From positions 310,001-374,000 of the forward strand of contig NZ_JADIKC010000005.1 in the NCBI RefSeq assembly GCF_016905005.1: 64,000 nt of DNA, read 5' to 3'. The translations under genes and the position numbers were made by a program. This document shows, one piece after another, positions 51,685 through 60,488 of this stretch. Numbering within the stretch: position 1 is the stretch's first letter; every line of letters begins with the position of its first letter. Source of the stretch: Dyella kyungheensis. Its GTDB lineage: Bacteria; Pseudomonadota; Gammaproteobacteria; Xanthomonadales; Rhodanobacteraceae. Below the pieces are notes generated by a model. The model was not told where the DNA came from, searched no databases, and saw only the letters and a program-made list of their open reading frames with translations.

Positions 51685-53631
51685 TCAGGCGGCCTTGGCT
51701 CGCCAGCGGTTGTACGTGAAGCCGATGGCCAGCATCAGCGCCACCGCCAACTGCGCCAGCAGCGACTGCCAGGTGGGATAGATGCCCAGCAGGTCGATGG
51801 ACGGCACCGGCGCCACGGTCACCGCCGTCCATCCCGCTTCCTGCAGTGCTGCCACGCCCTTGCCGGTAAGCACGATCGCCAGTAGCGCGATCACCAGCGA
51901 GCTGATCGAGAAGAACAGGCCCAGCGGCAGGCGCTGGCTGGTGCGCAGCAGTACCCAGGCGATGAAACCGAGGATGATGGCGCCCACCACGATGCCCGCG
52001 AGCAACCACTGTCCCTGGCCCTCGTTCCACAACGCGGTGTAGAACAGGATGGTCTCGAACACCTCGCGATAGACCGAGATGAAGGTGAGGCCGAACACGA
52101 ACCATGCCGAGCGCCGGTCCAGCGCCGTGGCCATCTTCGCCTTCAGATAGGACTGCCAGCGGCCACCGATGCTCTTCTGGTGCATCCACAACCCGACCGC
52201 CAGCAGCACGGCGGCGGCAAACAGCGAGGAAAGCCCTTCGGTCAGTTCGCGACTGGCGCCGCTGATCGAGATGGCGTAACTGGCCACCGCCCAGGTGGCC
52301 GCGCCCGCCAGCAGCGCCAGCAACCAGCCGGCATGCACATAGCGCGTGGCGTCGTGCCGATCCGCCTTGCGCAGGAAGGCCAGCAGCGCCACCACGACCA
52401 ACAGCGCTTCCAGGCCTTCGCGTACCAGGATGGTGAGCGCGCCGACGAACGTGGTCATCGGATTCGCTGCGCTTGCCGTCAGCAGCGCCTGCGCCTGGGC
52501 GAGCAGCGCATCCACTTCGTGCGCCTGGGTGGGCACCGCATCGTTTGCCGCGGGCAGCGACAGCGACGTGCGATAGGCGCCCATGGCGGTTTCGATGCGG
52601 GCGCGCAGTGCCGCGTCGCGCGCATCGAGCCGGGCTTCCACCGGTTCGACGCCGTCGAGATAGGCCGAGAGCGCCAGCTCCCGCGCCTCTTCCGACTTGC
52701 CTTTGCGATAGGCCTCCACGCTGTCGGCGACACGCGTGCGCGCCAGCGAAAGGCCGGTCAGCGCTTCGTGCACCGCCTCGGGATGCGCGCGCAGATAGCC
52801 CACGACAAGGCGTGCCTGGGCCGTCCCGATCACCTCGGCGAGACCGGCGACGCGTGCACGCGCCAATTCACTGGGCGAGGCGATGGCGCCACGGGCGCGT
52901 TGATCGGTGCGCCAGGCCTGCTCGCCGTTTGTCATCGCGTCGGGATAGGCGAGGGTGCCGACGTAAAAGGCGAGCGACCAGCGATCGTCGGTGGAAAGCG
53001 TCTGCGCATAACTCGCCATGGGCGTGCCGGCAACGCCCTGGCTGATGACTTCGTAGAGCGACAGCGCGCTGCGCTGGTCGGCCCGCGAGGCATCGGTGAA
53101 GTCGATCGGCCGCGGCGACAGCTGAAGTCCCGCGGGGCCATCGCCATGACCGGTGGTGCCGTGGCAGACGGCGCACTGCATCTGGTAGACGGCGGCGCCG
53201 CGGGCGAGATTCGGCGCCTCGGTGGGCGCGGTGGGAATCGGATAGGCCTGCAGCAGCGTATCGGTCAGCGCATGCGCCTGGCGCGCTACGTCGGACGCCG
53301 GTGCCTTGGCGTCGATCAACTGGATCAACCGGTCAGCCTGTTCGCGCAGCACCGGCGTGGCCGCGGCAGGCGGCAGCGCCGCCACGCGATCGCGCGCATG
53401 GCGGGCGAATTCGCGCATCTCGTCGTATTCCGACGCGCTTGTCACCTCGCCATTTTTCACTGCGCCCGCATAGTCCGCGGCGAGGTAATCGAGCATCTGC
53501 CAGGTCTTTGGCACGCTGGCCGCGGGATCGTTGGCGTCCGTCTGCGCATGGGCTGGCAGCGAGGCCAGGCCCAGCAGGAGGATCAGCAGCGGGAGTGCGC
53601 GCCAGGCTTCACAAATGCGATTGATTCTCAT
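51685..53631 (-). CDS. Cytochrome c/FTR1 iron permease fusion
   Basis: A 648-residue fusion. A signal peptide (about 1-29) precedes a c-type haem domain with Cys153-x-x-Cys156-His157 (QCAVCHGTTGHGDG) and a possible axial Met205 (GTPMASY). A helical region then links to the seven-helix FTR1 permease, whose iron ligands are REGLE (404-408) and REVFE (522-526). The haem domain would oxidise ferrous iron or take its electron before transport, as in EfeU-type uptake and proteobacterial FTR1/cytochrome fusions. It lies 27 bases downstream of a truncated haemoglobin gene. A 7-bp inverted repeat flanks the start codon. Confidence 0.9.
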   Translation of the reverse strand: MRINRICEAWRALPLLILLLGLASLPAHAQTDANDPAASVPKTWQMLDYLAADYAGAVKNGEVTSASEYDEMREFARHARDRVAALPPAAATPVLREQADRLIQLIDAKAPASDVARQAHALTDTLLQAYPIPTAPTEAPNLARGAAVYQMQCAVCHGTTGHGDGPAGLQLSPRPIDFTDASRADQRSALSLYEVISQGVAGTPMASYAQTLSTDDRWSLAFYVGTLAYPDAMTNGEQAWRTDQRARGAIASPSELARARVAGLAEVIGTAQARLVVGYLRAHPEAVHEALTGLSLARTRVADSVEAYRKGKSEEARELALSAYLDGVEPVEARLDARDAALRARIETAMGAYRTSLSLPAANDAVPTQAHEVDALLAQAQALLTASAANPMTTFVGALTILVREGLEALLVVVALLAFLRKADRHDATRYVHAGWLLALLAGAATWAVASYAISISGASRELTEGLSSLFAAAVLLAVGLWMHQKSIGGRWQSYLKAKMATALDRRSAWFVFGLTFISVYREVFETILFYTALWNEGQGQWLLAGIVVGAIILGFIAWVLLRTSQRLPLGLFFSISSLVIALLAIVLTGKGVAALQEAGWTAVTVAPVPSIDLLGIYPTWQSLLAQLAVALMLAIGFTYNRWRAKAA

Positions 53632-53639
53632 CTGTGAAG
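53607..53639. promoter_or_regulatory. Inverted repeat flanking the FTR1 start codon
   Basis: CTTCACA (53607-53613) and TGTGAAG (53633-53639) are exact complements with 19 bases between, straddling the start codon at 53629-53631. In the mRNA they would form a stem hiding the start; in DNA they could be a regulator site. Confidence 0.35.
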
Positions 53640-53658
53640 TGTACTCCCATCATTGCCC

Positions 53659-54078
53659 TCACGACACGATGTGCAGCGGACCGAGCACGCGCGACGGGTG
53701 TTCGAGCGACAGCCGTCCCAGGCCCATCCCCAGGCTGAGCCCTTGCGCCACCCGCTCGGCGGTACCGATGAAGAGTTCGGCCACGGGCGCGTCGAAGACT
53801 TCGCGGGTGGTTTCCCGCCACAGCGCCAGCCAGCGATGAAACAGGCTCGGCGGGAACGCAGGTAACGCACGGTGCACGCCCATCGGGTTGCCTTTGTATC
53901 GGCCCGAGCGCAACACCAGCGAGGACCAGAAATCGCGCAACAACACCTTGTGCGTCGTCCAGTCATGGATGGCCGTGTCGAACACTGGACCCAGCTCCGC
54001 GTCCGCGCGCACTTTGTCGTAGAAGCGGTCGACCAGGGTGGCGATGCCGATTTCGTTTGCAGCGGGGAAAAGTGCCAT
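53659..54078 (-). CDS. Group III truncated haemoglobin
   Basis: A 139-residue protein with the truncated 2/2 globin fold of group III (TrHbIII). Seen are the B/E helix segments VDRFYDKVRADAELGPVF and DFWSSLVLRSGRYKGNPMGVH, in which the histidine of VHRALP is the distal-side candidate and the F-helix residues follow around HRWLALWRET. Group III members bind oxygen or nitric oxide and occur in animal-associated and soil proteobacteria; function is not settled. Neighbour nnrS also concerns nitric oxide. It is transcribed with nnrS upstream and ftr1 downstream. Confidence 0.87.
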   Translation of the reverse strand: MALFPAANEIGIATLVDRFYDKVRADAELGPVFDTAIHDWTTHKVLLRDFWSSLVLRSGRYKGNPMGVHRALPAFPPSLFHRWLALWRETTREVFDAPVAELFIGTAERVAQGLSLGMGLGRLSLEHPSRVLGPLHIVS

Positions 54079-54101
54079 GCGATGAACTCTTCAGCGGAGC
54101 G

Positions 54102-55418
54102 TCAACCCGGCGCGCCATCACGACGGGGGGTGAGATAGATCCATAGCGAGCGCGCGATCCATGGGACCAGCGAGAGCAGCCACAACGCTGCCGCCGCGAT
54201 ATACCAGGGCCAGGGCTGCGAGAGGTATTCAGCGGCAATGCGAACCAGGGCAACCCCTTGGATACCCATAAAGGCGAACCAGGGAACCGGACCCATGGCC
54301 AGCGGACGACCCGAATGGCCATGCGTCACGCGTGTCACCATCGCCACCAGCATGGAGCTGAAGAAGCCGATGGTCAGCGCATGCAGTGGCGCCAGCGCGC
54401 GTGAATTCGTATGCGTGATGTAGCTGTGGATGCTGTCCACGGTGTACAGCAGGAACGACAGCGGCAGCCATGCCAGCGCCACGTACAACACCAGCAGCAA
54501 GCCGGGGCGTTTCGCCTTCCAGGGTTGCCAGGCCAGCCATTGCCACAACAGCAGCGCCGTCATCGGCGTGTCCACCAGCCATCGCCAGTTCGCCGCATCG
54601 AGCAGGTCAAAACCCAGATGGGCAAGGCTCAGCATCCAGACCGCCAGCAGGGATCCGATCGGCCGCACCACGCGGTAGTTGGCGATGACGTTGCCGGAAA
54701 AGAACGGCACCATCCGGTGCGCCACGGTGAAGTACATCGGCAACAGCAGGCCGAAGGTGGCGATCTTGTTGGCTGCCGGTACCCATAGCAGCGATGCACC
54801 GAGGCTCGCGCACAACACCATGGCCAGTCCGATTGCCCCGAGCGCCAGCGCGCACCACGCCGACCTGGCCCAGACGTCGCGGTAACCATGGCGGTGCAGG
54901 CGATGCCCCAGTGTTCCCAATGCAATGAGCCAACCAAGCAACATGCCACTCAGACCGACGGGCAGCGCCTGTGGCCAACCACTTGCCGCCGCCAGCACGA
55001 GCGCGCCGCCGCCGAGCATCAAGCCGAAGACGGCGGCATAGACATGGCGAGGCACGGCTTCCACGTTCATCCAACGAGGAAAGACGGTGAGCAGGAAGCC
55101 CATCACGAACGGCACGAGGGTGGCGTATTGCATCAGTACGCCGTGGGTCCATCCCACCGGGAGCGCTTGCGCCGCGAGCGGCCCACCGCGCCATGCGGCG
55201 ATCAACACCCATAACCACCAGGCCATGCCGGCGGCCAACAGGATCGCGCCGACGGAAAACATGGCGCGATGCGGCGCGGCCAGCAGGATCGGCACGGTGG
55301 ACGAGGAAGTCGCTGCGGCGGAAGAGGTGGATGGCATGACGGGCGTTTCGCGTTGCGCTACATGCGGCTGGGCTGCGCCGATTCTGGGCGTGTCCGCTGC
55401 CGCGGTCGATGACCGCAT
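54102..55418 (-). CDS. nnrS: NnrS family haem-copper membrane protein
   Basis: A 438-residue inner-membrane protein with about twelve helices. NnrS-family landmarks are RAMFSVGAILL, VGWTHGVLMQYATLVPFVMGFLLTVFPRWM, HRMVPFF and HALTIGFFSSMLVAMVTRVTHGHSGRPL, where histidines suit haem and copper. NnrS eases nitric oxide stress in Vibrio and Rhodobacter. The start is uncertain: 55418 gives an unusual Ala/Pro-rich tail and 55337 (MPSTSS) is possible. It leads an operon with the truncated haemoglobin (23 bases) and FTR1. Confidence 0.87.
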   Translation of the reverse strand: MRSSTAAADTPRIGAAQPHVAQRETPVMPSTSSAAATSSSTVPILLAAPHRAMFSVGAILLAAGMAWWLWVLIAAWRGGPLAAQALPVGWTHGVLMQYATLVPFVMGFLLTVFPRWMNVEAVPRHVYAAVFGLMLGGGALVLAAASGWPQALPVGLSGMLLGWLIALGTLGHRLHRHGYRDVWARSAWCALALGAIGLAMVLCASLGASLLWVPAANKIATFGLLLPMYFTVAHRMVPFFSGNVIANYRVVRPIGSLLAVWMLSLAHLGFDLLDAANWRWLVDTPMTALLLWQWLAWQPWKAKRPGLLLVLYVALAWLPLSFLLYTVDSIHSYITHTNSRALAPLHALTIGFFSSMLVAMVTRVTHGHSGRPLAMGPVPWFAFMGIQGVALVRIAAEYLSQPWPWYIAAAALWLLSLVPWIARSLWIYLTPRRDGAPG

Positions 55419-55529
55419 TGCCGCACGCGCGGCAAACCGCCGCGGTGCGCCGGACCGGCTGTGACTTCAAGCACGGGTGCGCGATGGCGGCGCGGCGCAT
55501 GCTTCGCGGCATGGCCGGGAGGGGTGTTC

Positions 55530-56264
55530 ATGTTGCGTCGATCGATCGTGCTAGGACTGTTTGCCGCAGCGGCTGTGTTGCCGCTTCATGCCGACGAGGC
55601 GCCGGCCGCGTTGCGGGACGAGTTGGTGCAAACCACGCAGAAACTGATGGACGCCTTGCCCACGGGCGACAAGGCGATCTGGGAAAAATCGGTCACCGAC
55701 GATGCGGTGATGATCGACGAGTTTGGCCGCGTGGCGAGCAAGGCCGAAACCATTGAAAGCCTGCGCGCGTTTCCGCCCGGCATCACCGGCAACATGGAAA
55801 TGCGCGATCCGCATGCCTGGCTGCATGGCGACAGTGCCTTGCTGAGCGTGGAGCAGTACGAAACCGAATCCTACTTCGGACAGAAGTTCGTCGTGCGCTA
55901 CCGCGCGCTGCTTACCTTCGTAAAGCAGGCCGGCGAATGGAAGGTGGCGGGTTTCGAGGATGTGACCATTCCCACCGCGCCGCCGAAGATCGATGTGCCG
56001 GGCCTGGTATTGAGCGACTACGCCGGCACCTATCGCTACACGCCGGAGCGCGCCTGGACGGTATCGGTGGATCACGGCGTGCTCGGCTATGTCACCAAGG
56101 CGGGCGGCAAGCTCAATACCCTGCAGCCGGTGGCGAAAGACGTGTTCATGGGCAGCGACGACGAGCGCAACCTGCTGGTATTCCAGCGCGATACGCATGG
56201 CAGGATCACGGCGCTGATCGAACGGCGCAAGTTCAACGACCTGCGTCTGAACAGGGAAGGTTGA
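55530..56264 (+). CDS. Secreted NTF2-like (DUF4440/SnoaL) protein
   Basis: A 244-residue protein with a signal peptide of about 21 residues (VLGLFAAAAVLPLHA), then an NTF2-like fold (about residues 25-145: LVQTTQKLMDALPTGDKAIWEKSVTDDAVMIDEFG, a DUF4440 pattern) and a C-terminal region of about 90 residues with repeated beta strands (YAGTYRYTPERAWTV). GGGAGGGG lies 6-8 bases before ATG 55530. No enzyme role can be assigned. It converges on the topoisomerase gene with 6 bases between. Confidence 0.75.
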   Translation: MLRRSIVLGLFAAAAVLPLHADEAPAALRDELVQTTQKLMDALPTGDKAIWEKSVTDDAVMIDEFGRVASKAETIESLRAFPPGITGNMEMRDPHAWLHGDSALLSVEQYETESYFGQKFVVRYRALLTFVKQAGEWKVAGFEDVTIPTAPPKIDVPGLVLSDYAGTYRYTPERAWTVSVDHGVLGYVTKAGGKLNTLQPVAKDVFMGSDDERNLLVFQRDTHGRITALIERRKFNDLRLNREG

Positions 56265-56270
56265 GCGCGC

Positions 56271-57317
56271 TCACGCACCCCGCGGGCGATGTTTCAGGAA
56301 GCGCAGCGTGGCCTGTTCCAGCTTGCGCGAGTGTTGCACGCAGGCGGCGGGCACCAGCCGGTGCAACTCGCCGCTGCTCCAGCCGGTGAAAGCCTTGGGG
56401 TGGATGTACGAGGTTCGGCAGACCTTTGGCGTATTGCGCAGTAGCGTGGCCACCTCGCGCACCACCGTGTTGATCGTTTCCTGTTGGCTGCGTTCTCCCG
56501 CGTCCTCGGGTAGCGGCGTGGCGGCGAGCAGGCCCACCGCCTGCACGGTGCCGGCCCAGGTGCGGAAATCCTTGGCGGTGAAATCGCCCTGGGAGGCGTC
56601 GCGTAGATAATCGTTGACCATGCCCGAGTCGACGGCATGGCGCTTGCCGTCTTCATCGAGATATTGAAACAGCCGCTGTCCCGGCAGTTGCTGCACGCGC
56701 CGCAACAGGCGGACCAGCCGCTTGTTGCTGAGTTTCACCTCGCTCTGCTGGCCGCTCTTGGCGCGAAAACTCAGTTGCAGGCTGCCCGCCTGCGTGCGCA
56801 GGTGGCGCGAGCGCAAGGTGGTCAGTCCGTAGCTGCCGTTGTCGGTGGTGTAGGCCTCGTTGCCCACGCGGATCAGCGTTTCGTCGAGCAGGCGCACGAC
56901 CAGGGCCAGGACTTTTTCCTTCGGCCATCCGGGCAGGGTGAGGTCGTTGCGCACGCGTCGGCGGATGCGCGGCAGTGCGGCGCCGAATTCCGCCATGTGC
57001 GAAAACTTTCCGCCATCGCGCACGCGTCGCCAGCGTGGGTGGTAGCGATACTGCTTGCGCCCCTTGGCGTCGCGGCCGGTGGCCTGCAGATGCCCGCGCG
57101 GGTTGGCGCAGATCCATACATCCGCATAGGCGGGCGGTATCGCCAGCAGGCGGATGCGCTCGATCACGGCGTTGCGGATCACGCGCTTGCCGCGCGCATC
57201 CAGGTACACGAAGCCCTTGCCGCGCCGCCGCCGTCGCAGGCCGGGCTCGTCGTCGCTGACGTAGACCAGCCCTTCGGCCGCGGCGTCGCGTTCCGGTCCG
57301 GTCTTGGCGTGGCTCAC
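56271..57317 (-). CDS. DNA topoisomerase IB (poxvirus-like)
   Basis: A 348-residue type IB topoisomerase, which nicks one DNA strand through a 3'-phosphotyrosine and relaxes supercoils. The catalytic tyrosine is Tyr304 in VCRTSYIHPKAF. The N-terminal domain starts near GLVYVSDDEPGLRRRRRGKGFVYLD; the arginines and lysine of the active site lie in RLLDETLIRVGNEAYTTDNGSYGLTTLR and DFTAKDFRTWAGT. GTG 57317 follows GGAGA by 7 bases; an ATG at 57392 would add 25 residues. Many Xanthomonadales carry such a poxvirus-type enzyme. Confidence 0.9.
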   Translation of the reverse strand: MSHAKTGPERDAAAEGLVYVSDDEPGLRRRRRGKGFVYLDARGKRVIRNAVIERIRLLAIPPAYADVWICANPRGHLQATGRDAKGRKQYRYHPRWRRVRDGGKFSHMAEFGAALPRIRRRVRNDLTLPGWPKEKVLALVVRLLDETLIRVGNEAYTTDNGSYGLTTLRSRHLRTQAGSLQLSFRAKSGQQSEVKLSNKRLVRLLRRVQQLPGQRLFQYLDEDGKRHAVDSGMVNDYLRDASQGDFTAKDFRTWAGTVQAVGLLAATPLPEDAGERSQQETINTVVREVATLLRNTPKVCRTSYIHPKAFTGWSSGELHRLVPAACVQHSRKLEQATLRFLKHRPRGA

Positions 57318-57419
57318 GGCTGATCTCCGCTCATGCCGCGAGGCTTCCACGGCGCGTGTGAATCGCTTGATTGCCTTTTGTGACCGCCGCATGGGGAGTG
57401 CTGTGCGACCATAAGCGGC

Positions 57420-58022
57420 ATGGATGAGTTCGTCATGCCCAGGTCGCTCAGCAAGGGGCGTACCTTCGTCTACATGCTGCCGTGGCGCGAGCAGGACCTG
57501 TTGAAAGTGGGCTACTCGCGCCAACCGCTGGTGCGCATGCGCACCTTGCATCGACGCTTCTTCGACGTGTTCGACCTGGAGCGCGGCCTGCTGCTGGAAA
57601 CCGAGCGGCTGGCGCAGGCGCGCCAGATCGAACGGGACATCATCGTCCGCCATGCCACGCAACGCTCGCCCGCACCGCTGACGGTGCCGGACGAGGCGGC
57701 CGGCTACAGCGAATGGTTTCGGGGCATTTGCCCGGAGGTGACAGCGCTGCTGCACGATGCGGCGGCGCGGGAAGGGTTTGCGTTGCACAGCCTGCGCGAC
57801 TGGCTGCGCCAGTGGTTCGGCAGCCAGGGCGATGGCCTTTACGAGTGGTCGCTGCGCATGCTCGAGGCCATCGAGTACGAGGCCTTCAACGTCCCGCCGG
57901 AGTGGCAGCGCGGGGAGGCGGCACGCTCGCTGCGTTACGTGATGGATGCATGCGAAGCGGTGGGGCTGCCGCTTGCCGACCTGTTTCCCGACGGTGCGCT
58001 GGCATGGCGCCATGGCCTCTAG
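57420..58022 (+). CDS. GIY-YIG/T5orf172-like protein
   Basis: A 200-residue protein. Residues 15-75 fit a GIY-YIG-type nuclease fold as in T5orf172/MUG113 proteins: FVYMLPWREQDLLKVGYSRQPLVRMRTLHRRF, with the VYxL...LLKVGYS signature and Arg. The pattern is weak and the usual catalytic glutamate is uncertain, so nuclease activity is not asserted. The C-terminal 120 residues are helical with no recognised domain. It is divergent from topoisomerase IB. ATG 57420 has a weak ribosome site; 57435 is possible. Confidence 0.6.
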   Translation: MDEFVMPRSLSKGRTFVYMLPWREQDLLKVGYSRQPLVRMRTLHRRFFDVFDLERGLLLETERLAQARQIERDIIVRHATQRSPAPLTVPDEAAGYSEWFRGICPEVTALLHDAAAREGFALHSLRDWLRQWFGSQGDGLYEWSLRMLEAIEYEAFNVPPEWQRGEAARSLRYVMDACEAVGLPLADLFPDGALAWRHGL

Positions 58023-58086
58023 CGGACCACGCCGAACTCGCAAAAATCCCACACCGCCGTGATGAATTCCGGCCTACGCTTCGCGC

Positions 58087-58314
58087 ATGAACCGTACCCG
58101 TCTACGCCTCGAACGCAGCCTCGGCGAACTCGACATCGAGGTGTCCTCGTTGCTCCAGTCGCACCCCTCGGCCACGGAATTCTGGCCCCGCTTCGCCGAG
58201 CTGGCGGACGAACTGATGCAGCGCAGCGACCCCACCGACCAGGACTGGCTGACCGCACGCATCGGTGCCATGTTGAGCACGCACGGCGTGCAGGGCAGCT
58301 ATCCGCTGTTCTGA
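58087..58314 (+). CDS. Small conserved-looking hypothetical protein
   Basis: A 75-residue acidic, helical protein. It contains no signal peptide, no cysteines and no known motif; the pattern of leucines (LRLERSLGELDIEVSSLL) suggests an amphipathic helix. The coding potential is plausible because the frame is complete, is compact between neighbours and ends 4 bases before the convergent glycoside hydrolase. The region upstream of its ATG includes a partial ATTCCGGCCTACGC repeat core. Unknown function. Confidence 0.5.
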   Translation: MNRTRLRLERSLGELDIEVSSLLQSHPSATEFWPRFAELADELMQRSDPTDQDWLTARIGAMLSTHGVQGSYPLF

Positions 58315-58318
58315 AAAC

Positions 58319-60463
58319 TCACTGCTCGACCTGGATGCGCACATCGTTGGCGCCGCGTTCGCGGAAGGTCACTACGCGCCCGCCGATGCGTTCGAAGCCG
58401 ACGTCCAGTTGCGCGCCGCCCACCTCGAGGCCGTGCACGATCAACCGGTCGATACCCTGTGGCAGCCGTGGGCGACGGACGTGCACGATGCCGCGGCGCC
58501 CATCGATATCCACGCCCAGGCAGGCCTGCATCAGCATGAACATCGATCCCGCCGCCCAGGCCTGCGGCATGCACGCCACCGGATAGGCCACGGGCGGTTC
58601 GCCCGCCCGCCGCGGAAAGCCGCAGAACAATTCCGGCAGGCGCATGCCGAAGTGCGTGGCCGCCTCGAAGGTTTCGCCGACCAGGCGCACCACGTCGGCG
58701 CGCTCGCCGTATTGCGCCATGCCGGCGGCGCCCATGGCCACGTCATGCGGCCAGACCGAGCCATCGTGATAGGACATGGGGTTGTAGCGCGCCTGCGCGT
58801 TCGCCAGCGTGCGTATGCCCCAGCCGCCGTCGAATGCGGCGGACGACAGTTGGCGGATGACCTGTTGCGCGCGTTTCTTGCGCGGCAGCCCCGTATACAG
58901 CAGATGCCCCACGTTGGAGGCGCGCACGCGGCACAACGAGTCGTCGCCATCGCGGGCGATCGCATAGTTCGCCAGGTTCTCGTCCCAGAAGTACTCCTCC
59001 ACCGCATGCCGCATGGTGCTGGCGCGCGTTCGCCAGTGCGAGGCGCGCTCGCTGTCGCCGCGATGCTCGGCGAGCTTGGCCATGCCGCGCAGCGCGGCAT
59101 ACACATAGCCCTGCACTTCGACCAGCGCGATCGGCCCCTGCGGAATGCGCCCGTCCGCATGAAAGACCGAATCGTTGCTGTCCTTCCAGCCCTGGTTCAC
59201 CAGGCCGCCCTCGGCGCCGCGTGCGTAGGCGAGAAAGCCGTGGGCGTGCGCATCGCAGGTGGTTTCGATCCAGCCCATGGCGGCCTTGAGCGATGGCCAC
59301 AGGGTGTCGATGAAGGCGTAGTCGGCGGTGCGTTGCGCATAGGCGCCGGCCAGCATCACGAACAGCGGCGTGCTGTCGACGCCGCCGTAATAGAGCCCGA
59401 ACGGCACCTCGCCCAGCGAAGCCATTTCGCCAGAGCGCGTCTCGTGCATGATCTTGCCGGGCGCCGAATCGCGGAAGGCCGAGGTTTCCGTCGCCTGCCG
59501 GCTGGAGAGATAACCCAGCACGCCGCGTGCGAGGCTGGGGTCGACCCATAGCGTCTGCAATGCGGTAATCAGGCCGTCGCGTCCAAACGGGGTGGAAAAC
59601 CAGGGGATGCCGGCGTAGGGATAGGGGCCGGTGGGCAGGTCGGCCACCAGCAGCGCGATATCCGCGCGCGAGCGGTCCAGCCAGTTGTTGAACAGGCGCG
59701 AGTTGCTCTTGAGGCTGGCGCCGCGATGGCGGCGTTGGCGCATGGTGGCGCGCGCCGCGGCGGCGGCGCGGCGGTAACGTTCGCGCGAAGGCCGAATGTG
59801 TTCGTCGCCCACTTCGATGTACAGCGAGCTGCTGCCCAGGCGTGGAATATCCAGCTCGAAATCGGCGCGTTGCGCGGCCACATGGCTCGGCGTCTCGGAG
59901 AAGGAGATCACCGTGCGGCGCATGACCTCGTCGAGCCCGCGATAGCCCAGCTGTACATGATCGCCTTCGATCTTGGCGGGCAGCGCCTCGCCACGCCGTT
60001 CGCGGTCGATGCCGCGCACTTCGAAGATGTCGCGAAAGTCGGCGTGGAAGCGCAGCCGCACCAGCACGGTGAGATCGCTGTCGTCGAAGTTGTGCAGATG
60101 GACCTGCTCGAACAAACGGTTGTCCCATAGCAGCCGCCTGCGCTGCACATGGATCACGCCCGCGGGCGCGGCCTTGCCACCGGTGGGCGGCAAGGGTTCG
60201 TTGGTGAGGTCGGCGGTGAACAACACATTGTCGTGGCTCACCGTGCCGCTCAGCAGGGAAGGGCGTGCCTCGCCCAGTTCGAGAATCCAATGCGAGAGTA
60301 CGCGCGTGTCGTTGCGAAACATGCCCTCGGCGCCGCCCAGCATGTCGCCGCGCGCATCGCTGACGGCGAAACTGTGCGCCGCCTTGAGCGCGAACATGGC
60401 CCGCGTTTCGCCGATGGTGAGGTTTTCGGTAATTTCGTTGGGTGCAAACGCATCATTGTTCAT
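58319..60463 (-). CDS. Amylo-alpha-1,6-glucosidase-like glycoside hydrolase
   Basis: A 714-residue protein with the N-terminal GDE_N-type domain (MFRNDTRVLSHWILEL near residue 48) and a C-terminal six-hairpin (alpha/alpha)6 barrel typical of glycogen-debranching and GH63/GH15-like enzymes. The barrel is marked by GIPWFSTPFGRDGLITALQ (the catalytic-side acid region), NQGWKDSNDSVFHADGR and SYHDGSVWPHDVAMGAAGMA. It lacks a signal peptide. Bacterial proteins of this type occur next to a GT4 gene, as here, 25 bases upstream. Substrate is unproved: glycogen-like oligomers or a trehalose-type sugar are options. Confidence 0.85.
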   Translation of the reverse strand: MNNDAFAPNEITENLTIGETRAMFALKAAHSFAVSDARGDMLGGAEGMFRNDTRVLSHWILELGEARPSLLSGTVSHDNVLFTADLTNEPLPPTGGKAAPAGVIHVQRRRLLWDNRLFEQVHLHNFDDSDLTVLVRLRFHADFRDIFEVRGIDRERRGEALPAKIEGDHVQLGYRGLDEVMRRTVISFSETPSHVAAQRADFELDIPRLGSSSLYIEVGDEHIRPSRERYRRAAAAARATMRQRRHRGASLKSNSRLFNNWLDRSRADIALLVADLPTGPYPYAGIPWFSTPFGRDGLITALQTLWVDPSLARGVLGYLSSRQATETSAFRDSAPGKIMHETRSGEMASLGEVPFGLYYGGVDSTPLFVMLAGAYAQRTADYAFIDTLWPSLKAAMGWIETTCDAHAHGFLAYARGAEGGLVNQGWKDSNDSVFHADGRIPQGPIALVEVQGYVYAALRGMAKLAEHRGDSERASHWRTRASTMRHAVEEYFWDENLANYAIARDGDDSLCRVRASNVGHLLYTGLPRKKRAQQVIRQLSSAAFDGGWGIRTLANAQARYNPMSYHDGSVWPHDVAMGAAGMAQYGERADVVRLVGETFEAATHFGMRLPELFCGFPRRAGEPPVAYPVACMPQAWAAGSMFMLMQACLGVDIDGRRGIVHVRRPRLPQGIDRLIVHGLEVGGAQLDVGFERIGGRVVTFRERGANDVRIQVEQ

Positions 60464-60488
60464 CCGCTCGTCTCATTCCCTGCAGCTT

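Noticed and set aside
53607-53640. Possible Fur box at the FTR1 start
   Set aside because: The sequence GATGAGAATCAATCGCATT shares only part of the Fur consensus and overlaps coding sequence; the match is too weak.
55419-55529. NsrR-type site upstream of nnrS
   Set aside because: The region is GC-rich and shows no AT-rich inverted repeat of the NsrR kind.
58066-58085. Third copy of the ATTCCGGC repeat
   Set aside because: Only a 14-base half core (ATTCCGGCCTACGC) is present without the partner arm, so it may be chance or a remnant.
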